DNA from: Coniochaeta sp. PMI_546
Lineage: Eukaryota > Ascomycota > Sordariomycetes > Coniochaetales > Coniochaetaceae
Reading direction: 5' to 3'
Assembly: GCA_021432605.1 (NCBI GenBank)
Contig: MU271143.1
Span: 939,277-1,003,276 of the forward strand
DNA: 64,000 nucleotides
This document shows, one piece after another, positions 57,000-64,000 of this stretch. The position numbers and the translations under genes are program-made. Numbering within the stretch: the first letter of the stretch is position 1; each line of letters opens with the position of its first letter. Below the pieces are notes generated by a model. That model was not told the DNA's origin. It ran no database searches and saw only the letters and a list, made by a program, of their open reading frames with translations.

Positions 57000-58436
57000 T
57001 TGGGGACATTCTCATTCCTACCGCCCGTCACCCCTCGACATGGGCCATCGAGAACGCCTCAGGCCGAAGAGGCCAACCCAACCGGTCAGAGGCAGACGCA
57101 GACACTCTAGCACAGCGGTGAGTGCTTACAGCGATGTTCTCGTCTCCTATATTGATTCGTCTACATAGGAACCATCGGAAGCGTACAAAAGAGTACATGA
57201 GTGCCCTAGAGCAGGAAATCCTCCGTCTTCGCGCCGAGGCAGATAGCGCCAGGGAGGTTGCTGGCGCTTGGAGACAGTGCACAATATCTCTGCTTGGTCA
57301 TAGACATCCAGACTCAGACGTGCTCCAAGCAGCCAAGCTTGGCCCCGGAATCTTCATCTGGGTAGTGTCGGACGCTCCTACCCAGACGCCTGTGCGAGAA
57401 GCCCCATCCCCGATGTCGGCACTTCAGCTCATTACCGATAAGATTTGGTAGCCCAGAGGAGCAATGGCTGCTACGTAACTGTGAGTCGCGTGTTACAGGC
57501 CCCCGTGAAATGACGAAGCTAAGGCGTGCTCCTAGTCTGCGAGAATGTCATGTCGACCCTGGATGTAACCGCCGTTGCCAGCAATGGCTATGCGAAGCAT
57601 GTCGACCCTATGGCTTTTAGCAGCAGGATGGTCATGTACTCCCTGCTTGCCGCATCAGCAAGTCATATTCGGCTAGCACGACCTGCCAGTTCCACCCTCA
57701 ATCATCTGCAGTATCGATCAGTCGCGATTGCAGAACTTCAGAAAGCCTCAATTCTACAGGATAAAGGCTCTGCTGAGCTGTTGTCGACTTTGGCCACTGT
57801 CCTGGGACTAATGATCGATGACATGATCAGTGGCAACCGAGAGTACTCTATCCTGTTGAGGTTGGCAGACTTTTGGATGACACGCGCCAGCTGCTGTGCT
57901 GGCGAGAATTTGGACGAGGCCGGATCACGCGACTGGCTCATAGACCAGATAAGAATGTATGAAGCCTGACATGTGGTTCATTGCGTCTGCGAGTGTGAGA
58001 TGCTAATGTCAAGACATTTAGGATAAGGACACTGGTATATCCGCTGTACCAAGCCGGCCTCGGCCCCGGTCCAACTGAGAGCACCCAAAAAGACCGACAG
58101 ACGCCTCTGTTTCTTGACAGGCGGAAAAACCCGTACGAGATGTTCAACTCGATGGAGAACGCCATGGCACTGGCCTGTGACATGTATAATCTGGAGGACT
58201 CGGACGAGTCGCCGAAGGAGCTCGAACTACTTCTGCATCGTCTCCGTTCCACAGTCATCGCAATCCCGCCGTTTGCTCCTGGGGAGAACTTACTTGTCTG
58301 GGTGCTCTTTGTCGCTGCATCCAAGAGCTCAGCGACTGAGCACTGCTCCTTCTTCACTTTGCGACTTGTGGAGTTGCTACGGCGCGTCAACCACGACCAG
58401 GTCGAGGGGGTAGTAGCACGAGCAATTGTTTGTTGA
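57000..58436 (+). pseudogene. bZIP plus fungal-TF-domain gene, probably broken or mis-modelled
   Basis: A bZIP basic region is assembled across an intron (57118-57168): SGRRGQPNRSEAD, then TLAQRNHRKRTKEYMSALEQE with leucine heptads after it. The frame runs to a TAG at 57449. A second block (about 57530-57956) joins through a clean intron (57957-58021) to 58022-58436; it reads PMAFSSRMVMYSLLAASASHIRL, QIRMIRTLVYPLYQAGLG and PPFAPGENLLVWVLFVAAS, which resembles the fungal-specific TF domain 2. I found no GT-AG pair that joins the two blocks in phase, and no in-frame ATG before the bZIP (a TAG lies at 56944). Missing exons, or a pseudogene, would both explain this. Confidence 0.6.
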
Positions 58437-58519
58437 GCTGTACAATCTATCTCTATCCAAACTCACAATCACAAGAGCGGGTCCACAGACGGTGATCTCA
58501 GCAGCGGTCCGTTCCATCT

Positions 58520-59029
58520 CAGTTCAGCTTCAGCAGCCCGAGTTGCTGCATGGCCAAGAGGGCTGATTCTTCCCCGGTTTCCTCCACTATCTTGTCATCG
58601 CGAAGCCTGAAGATCGTAGTCCCTGAGAAGCGCATGTCTCTGCCAGAGTTTGGGCGAGGTAGGCTCCCGAACGGCAGATCGAAGCATGCTTGGCCGGTGT
58701 GCTTTCCTCCCCCGAACCAGCGGGCGACGACATAGTCGGCTTCCGCAATCAGCGGGAATGGCGACAGCAGCTGGAAATACAGGTCCGGAAATGCCTGTGC
58801 AATCAGTCAGTAGTTGTACACCGGTGCTCAATCGGCCACTCTGGACGGAACCTTCTTATAGTTAGCCAGAACCTCCTTGGCCGCAGTCTTGCCCACATGT
58901 TGGATAGTAAACCGTAAAGTCGTCAGAGCAGACTTGGTCGACCACGTCGGCATTCCCGTTGGTCCAAAACTCCCGGAAGTAAAGCCCGACAGTCTGCCTG
59001 TTTCGATCTTGTTGCGAGAGGGTGGGCAT
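58520..59029 (-). pseudogene. SnoaL-like polyketide cyclase/NTF2-fold gene with frameshift
   Basis: Minus-strand gene of the SnoaL-like ester-cyclase family. From ATG 59029 it reads MPTLSQQDRNRQTVGLYFRE, FWTNGNADVVDQVCSDDF, TVYYPTCG. At about 58885-58895 the conserved continuation moves to the next frame (GKTAAKEVLANYKK), with no intron signals that could explain it. A 57-nt intron (58851-58795) then leads to AFPDLYFQLLSP, EADYVVARWFGGGKHTG, GTTIFRLRDDKIVEE and the stop at 58520. Apart from the one-base frame change it would be about 150 residues, normal for the family. Either a young pseudogene or a one-base assembly error. It lies tail to tail with the TF-like gene, 83 bp apart. Confidence 0.72.
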
Positions 59030-59533
59030 CGTTTCCGCCTGTAGCTCTTGTGCCGGTGAGCTCCCACTTTCCTGGAACCAAACACGTATATGGACTGATG
59101 ACAGCTAGGGAGATGAGAATTACCTGCGTGGATCTCGCCTCATCACTTGGCGTTGTCGACACACTGCATATACTGTGATGTCGCCCTTCCCGTGTTCTCC
59201 GTCGTCCCGGCTGCTTAGGTAGTAATCACTAATCAATCAATGTGCTGTTGGGCTCTGGTCAGCACAAGGGCGTGAGAAGTCGCTAGTACACTTTCGGTAA
59301 TCTGATTTGATAATCTGTTTCCCCTTTAGATCTACACTGTGGCAGTCCGTGTAAGTACGGCATAACTGAAGGCAACGCAGGCCCTATGGTTGGTTTGATT
59401 TGAAATGGCCCTTCGATGGACGATGGTGCACCCACTTGCTATAAGACACCCAGTTTCTCACGCGCACCTTGAGCTGATAGTCAAAAACCATCTAAACTCC
59501 TCAACTACTCGCCAAGTTGTCTTCTCTTGAACT
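59030..59533. promoter_or_regulatory. Divergent promoter, SnoaL-like and lyase genes
   Basis: The 504-bp gap between outward starts. TATAAGA at 59440-59446 is 88 bp before the lyase ATG and fits a TATA box. Confidence 0.45.
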
Positions 59534-60307
59534 ATGGCTGGCACACAGAACGCTCTTGCACAGAGTTTCAAAGCTCTTCACAAGCCTCACTCGCCTATCA
59601 TTCTGGCCAATGTCTACGACGGCGCTTCAGCAAGAGTGGTCGCCTCACTACCAGCTGCGAAGGCTGTTGCCACAGCGAGCTACGCCGTTGCAGCAGCTGT
59701 GGGAGTCAAAGACAACGACCTGACGCTAGAGGCCAACCTGCGGGCGACGAGAAACATTGCCTCTGCGATGCGGGAGTTCAATAAGCCGCTCACTGTGGAT
59801 TTTCAAGACGGGTACGGAGAGCAACTAGAGGATGGCACGGCTGAACTGGTGCGCGCTGGGGTTGTGGGCATCAACCTCGAAGACTACGATAACGCTGCAA
59901 ACAAGCCCTACAGCACATCCGAGGCAGCCGAGCGGATCAGAAAGGTTCTGGAGAAAGCCAGGTCGCTCGGAGTACCTGACTTTGTTGTCAACGCCAGGTG
60001 CGATACCCTGGTGCACGGTGGAGACATGTCTGAAGTCATCGCCCGTGGTCAAGCCTACCTCGCTGCTGGAGCCACTACTGTATTCGTGTGGGGTGGACCA
60101 GGCCGCGGCGTATCTCGTGCCGAAGTAGTCAGGTTGGTGGAAGCGTTTGATGGCCGGCTGAATGTCTTGATGAAGCTTGCAGACGGGTTGACGGCGCGCG
60201 AGCTCGCAGACATTGGGGTTGCAAGGATCAGCCTGGGGCCATCGTTGCAGCTGGCTGCCATGGAGGCTCTCAAGAAGGAGGCTCAGAGAGCCTTGCAAAT
60301 TGTCTAG
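59534..60307 (+). CDS. Isocitrate lyase/PEP mutase superfamily enzyme
   Basis: Single intact exon, 257 residues. TIM-barrel Mg-dependent C-C lyase of the 2-methylisocitrate lyase/oxaloacetate hydrolase group. Motifs in order: PIILANVYDGASARVVA, the metal site VDFQDGYGEQ, VVGINLEDYDN, FVVNARCDTLVHGG, and ATTVFVWGGPGRGVS. The KKCGH catalytic loop of isocitrate lyase is absent, so it is not isocitrate lyase itself. No targeting signal. Flanked by a frameshifted SnoaL-like gene and a frameshifted Old Yellow Enzyme homologue; it is the only clearly intact enzyme of that group. Exact substrate is open. Confidence 0.92.
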   Translation: MAGTQNALAQSFKALHKPHSPIILANVYDGASARVVASLPAAKAVATASYAVAAAVGVKDNDLTLEANLRATRNIASAMREFNKPLTVDFQDGYGEQLEDGTAELVRAGVVGINLEDYDNAANKPYSTSEAAERIRKVLEKARSLGVPDFVVNARCDTLVHGGDMSEVIARGQAYLAAGATTVFVWGGPGRGVSRAEVVRLVEAFDGRLNVLMKLADGLTARELADIGVARISLGPSLQLAAMEALKKEAQRALQIV

Positions 60308-61244
60308 AGTATAAGCGGAGGTTGAGCTTGAAGGCTTGAGAATGACTGCTCGTCCACACCGTCAGTTGGGTGTTCTTGCGCATTGCTGTCCGTGACTAAG
60401 CACCACTTAGGCAATCCGAAGCCCAGCTCACGAATTACCTTGCATTTAAGATATTGCTCCGATCCCACAAGATAGTAGAATGGTCATTTGAGTTTCAGGT
60501 CAGAAGAAGTGACACTGCAGGTGGCATCTACGGCTGCCCATAAACCAAGCCTAGCCAGTCCGTTCTTGCTCAAGGTAGCTACGCTTAACAGACATCACAT
60601 ATGTAGACTGAGCACAACTGTGGCTTTAGGCTTCGTTCGAGATCCAGTGCAAGGGTGTGTCGTGCTGTAGTCTTCGCGCAGCATGAAGAGGCGGGCCCTG
60701 CAGTGACGATGTCAAATGCCAGGAGAGCTCATTTGCAAGCATTGGCGCATGCCACTGCACTTTCCGAGCATAGGGCGCGCCTCAAATCATGTCAGTGCAA
60801 CAAATTTCTTGATAATCAGATGTCGAGGAGTCACACTAATGATGCGCAAGAAGTAGATTGCTTAGCTACCGTGCTTTGGGATTCTAATCACGGCAGCTAA
60901 GGATTCTAATCTATGCCGAATGCAGATTATGGCATTGGAAGAAAATTGCCCATATGGTTTAGCACTAACTGTGTATGCTTGTGCTGACATGAACACGGAC
61001 ATCGGACAGTTCTAGTTGGACCGCTACGTTGAGCTTGGTTGATAAGCTGATGAACCATTCGTCGCTATGCAGTGGGAAGATCATGTACAGGCTATCGGTG
61101 CAACTTTGACGGGCAATGGAGCTGTTCGATCTTCTCCCTCCGCTACAAGCCCTCCCTTGAAGGTAACGAGCCAGCAGACAGTCTTTGGCAAACATTGAAA
61201 CTTTCTTACTGAGATCCTCACACAGAATTGCCTCCGCAAGCGAC
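60308..61244. other. Spacer before the Old Yellow Enzyme homologue
   Basis: No gene recognised. Confidence 0.5.
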
Positions 61245-62338
<1,094 letters not shown>

Positions 62339-63385
62339 GGAACTCGTCAATGTTTGCTCAACCATCAATCATATTAGATTCCTCTCGTTTATGAGCTACT
62401 TAGCAAGCAGCAACCATGCTATTCCGCAGCTATACACCATCCAGCGTAGGAATTTACGTGATAATTTCTCAAGCCGCTTCCTGTTGCACGTCCGATGGCA
62501 GCTTCTCATCGGCGCAGTCTCACGAAACTCTGGGTGGATGAGACGGCTAAAGCAGCTCTAGCCCGAGACCCCTGTCGCCGGTTTTCAGCTCTTGGTAGCA
62601 CGGCCACTAAAGCGCTTTCTCCAAGAGATTTGTGGGCATTATTTAGACCGCCTTGCCTCCAAGAAAGCGGGGGTCGAGACAAAAGCTTCCATAAGTCCAC
62701 AGATCAAGCTGCAGAGCAAGCTCAATAGTACACTCGGCCGCCCGTCGCGGTCTTTGCTCTGTGTCTGTTCTTGAGGCCAACGGTAAGAAGGCTTGAAACA
62801 AAGGACTTCGAGCTCCAGTTTTGCCTGCAGAAGCTGGCAGTGATTCAACATGATACTCCACTCCAACGGCCTCATCGACACTTCGCGCCTCACTCAAGAT
62901 ATTTCAGGTTTAGCAGGCTCCTAGAGCCTCAAATCTTGGCAAACGTTTTCTGCACGACTTCCACTCCGAGATCTCTGCTAGTGCAGGGTGGTGCTGTCGC
63001 ATGGCTTCATTCAGACACCGCGCGGTCATCGTGGCGAGTTTAAGCGGGTACGTGGTCGCTAAACGCTAGTTTGGCTAGATCGCGACACTATTGACAAAGT
63101 TACGGACACCAATCTCCCAAACGAGTATTTTTGCTGCTAAGCTTATGGTGAATTGCGGCGACTCCGCCAGAGGCCCCGTACGCTGAACGAATGATTGTAG
63201 TAGGTTCCACATGGCCTAGATCTGCCCCAGATGACGGACCAAGATTCTGGACGCAGCCGAGGACCATATATCATGGCTCCGTCCTCAGGAAACCTCGTCG
63301 GGGATTCTGACGCAAATCTCACCCTCAGTCACTCGTTTATAAACCGGTAGCGTCGAAGGTTGTTTGCATTCCTAGCCCTGTCACG
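62339..63385. other. Spacer before the right-end secreted protein
   Basis: AT-richer sequence with chance frames only. TTTATAAA at 63336-63343, 43 bp before the next ATG, may be its TATA box. Confidence 0.45.
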
Positions 63386-64000
63386 ATGAAGACTCAGTGC
63401 TCGATACTCCTAGTAGCGGCCGTCGCGGGCCTGGCGGCAGCAGACTGCAACGGCAACAACTGTCTCCGAGGTGAGCACTGAACCCTTTGAGATGGCGGTA
63501 GTGAGACCCCATAAATACTAACAGACATATACAGCCGTGATCGGGAGTGCGTTCACGACCAGAGATGGAGTGCGCGACTGTTCATCCCTCCTGGCAGTCA
63601 CGGTAACCCCGGCGACCAGCACTGTCACTTCCACGGTCACTGTCCTTCCAACCGTGTACACGACAGTCGTCGGCACCGACCTCTCCACCACGAGCCAGAC
63701 GACCACGGTCTCCACACAGACCGTAGGCTTCACCGCGCAGCAGACACAGACCGCCTCGACCGAGACCGATTTCACGACCATCACTGTGACTGCGAATGCC
63801 GCCACCCTGAAGGCTCGCCTGGCCACCCAGACCTCGGCAACCTACCCAGCCTATGCCTCGCCCTGCTCGGTGTGGTCGAAATACGTCTCGGCCTGTTCAT
63901 GCGTCGGCGTCTTCCCCACGACAGTCAGCGCTGCCACACCCGTGACGACCACAGTGGTGTACGAGACCACGGTAAGCCTTCTTGCGCGTTCTTGTATCCT
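63386..64000 (+). CDS. Secreted Thr-rich protein, cut by window end
   Basis: Partial gene: exon 1 63386-63470, exon 2 63535-63971, then a GTAAGC donor, so at least one more exon lies beyond the window. Residues 1-19 (MKTQCSILLVAAVAGLAAA) are a signal peptide. The mature start DCNGNNCLRAVIGSAF and DCSSLLAVTVTPATS is a pattern I associate with a fungal secreted family of unknown function. A Thr/Val-rich stretch follows (TVTVLPTVYTTVVGTD), then a second Cys pair (ASPCSVWSKYVSACSC). Probably a cell-wall or GPI-anchored protein. Function unknown. Confidence 0.75.

Overview
This window is nuclear DNA of a filamentous ascomycete (Pezizomycotina, most likely Sordariomycetes). The reasons are GC-rich exons broken by many 48-120 nt GT-AG introns, single genes on either strand with no operons, CT-rich 5' leaders, and typical fungal families (AtfA bZIP, Zn2Cys6 regulator, HET-domain protein, SUR7/PalI, GPI-anchored Ser/Thr-rich proteins, U1-C, Mis13/Dsn1). 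Species was not determined. Exon borders below were worked out by hand from splice signals, reading phase and family motifs, and no transcript data were used.

Left part (1-31 kb) is mostly housekeeping. It holds the stress bZIP factor AtfA, the kinetochore subunit Dsn1/Mis13, the succinate dehydrogenase assembly factor SDHAF2, the p24 cargo receptor Erv25 divergent from U1 snRNP protein C, and a long disordered fungal protein. These are followed by a secreted agmatinase-like ureohydrolase, a GPI-type Thr-rich surface protein, an HD-domain phosphohydrolase, a stand-alone CBM48/AMPK-beta-type protein, an amidohydrolase and a SUR7/PalI-type membrane protein. Three long stretches (14.5-17.6, 19.1-21.0 and 23.2-25.8 kb) contain no gene I can support.

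Middle part (31-40 kb) is more accessory: a GPI-anchored PLC-like phosphodiesterase, a small soluble cytochrome b5, a PEBP protein, a LovD/EstB-like serine hydrolase and a small secreted two-cysteine protein. TAG-rich, probably RIP-degraded spacers lie between some of them.

From 40 to 52 kb lies a plausible catabolic cluster: an MFS transporter of the Dal5 type, a full-length 5-oxoprolinase, a Zn2Cys6 regulator and a cytochrome P450. The transporter keeps all splice junctions and phases but carries two in-frame TAG codons where tryptophan is expected, so it looks like a very young pseudogene.

From 52 to 64 kb the most unusual gene is a 1294-residue protein that joins an N-terminal patatin-like phospholipase domain to a HET domain, with no nucleotide-binding domain recognised between them. 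After it comes what looks like a decaying small cluster: a bZIP plus fungal-TF-domain gene whose middle cannot be spliced cleanly, a SnoaL-like cyclase with a frameshift, an intact isocitrate-lyase/PEP-mutase-type enzyme, and an Old Yellow Enzyme homologue that is frameshifted and lacks usual active-site residues. A Thr-rich secreted protein runs off the right end. I saw no rRNA, tRNA, CRISPR array or intact transposable element.
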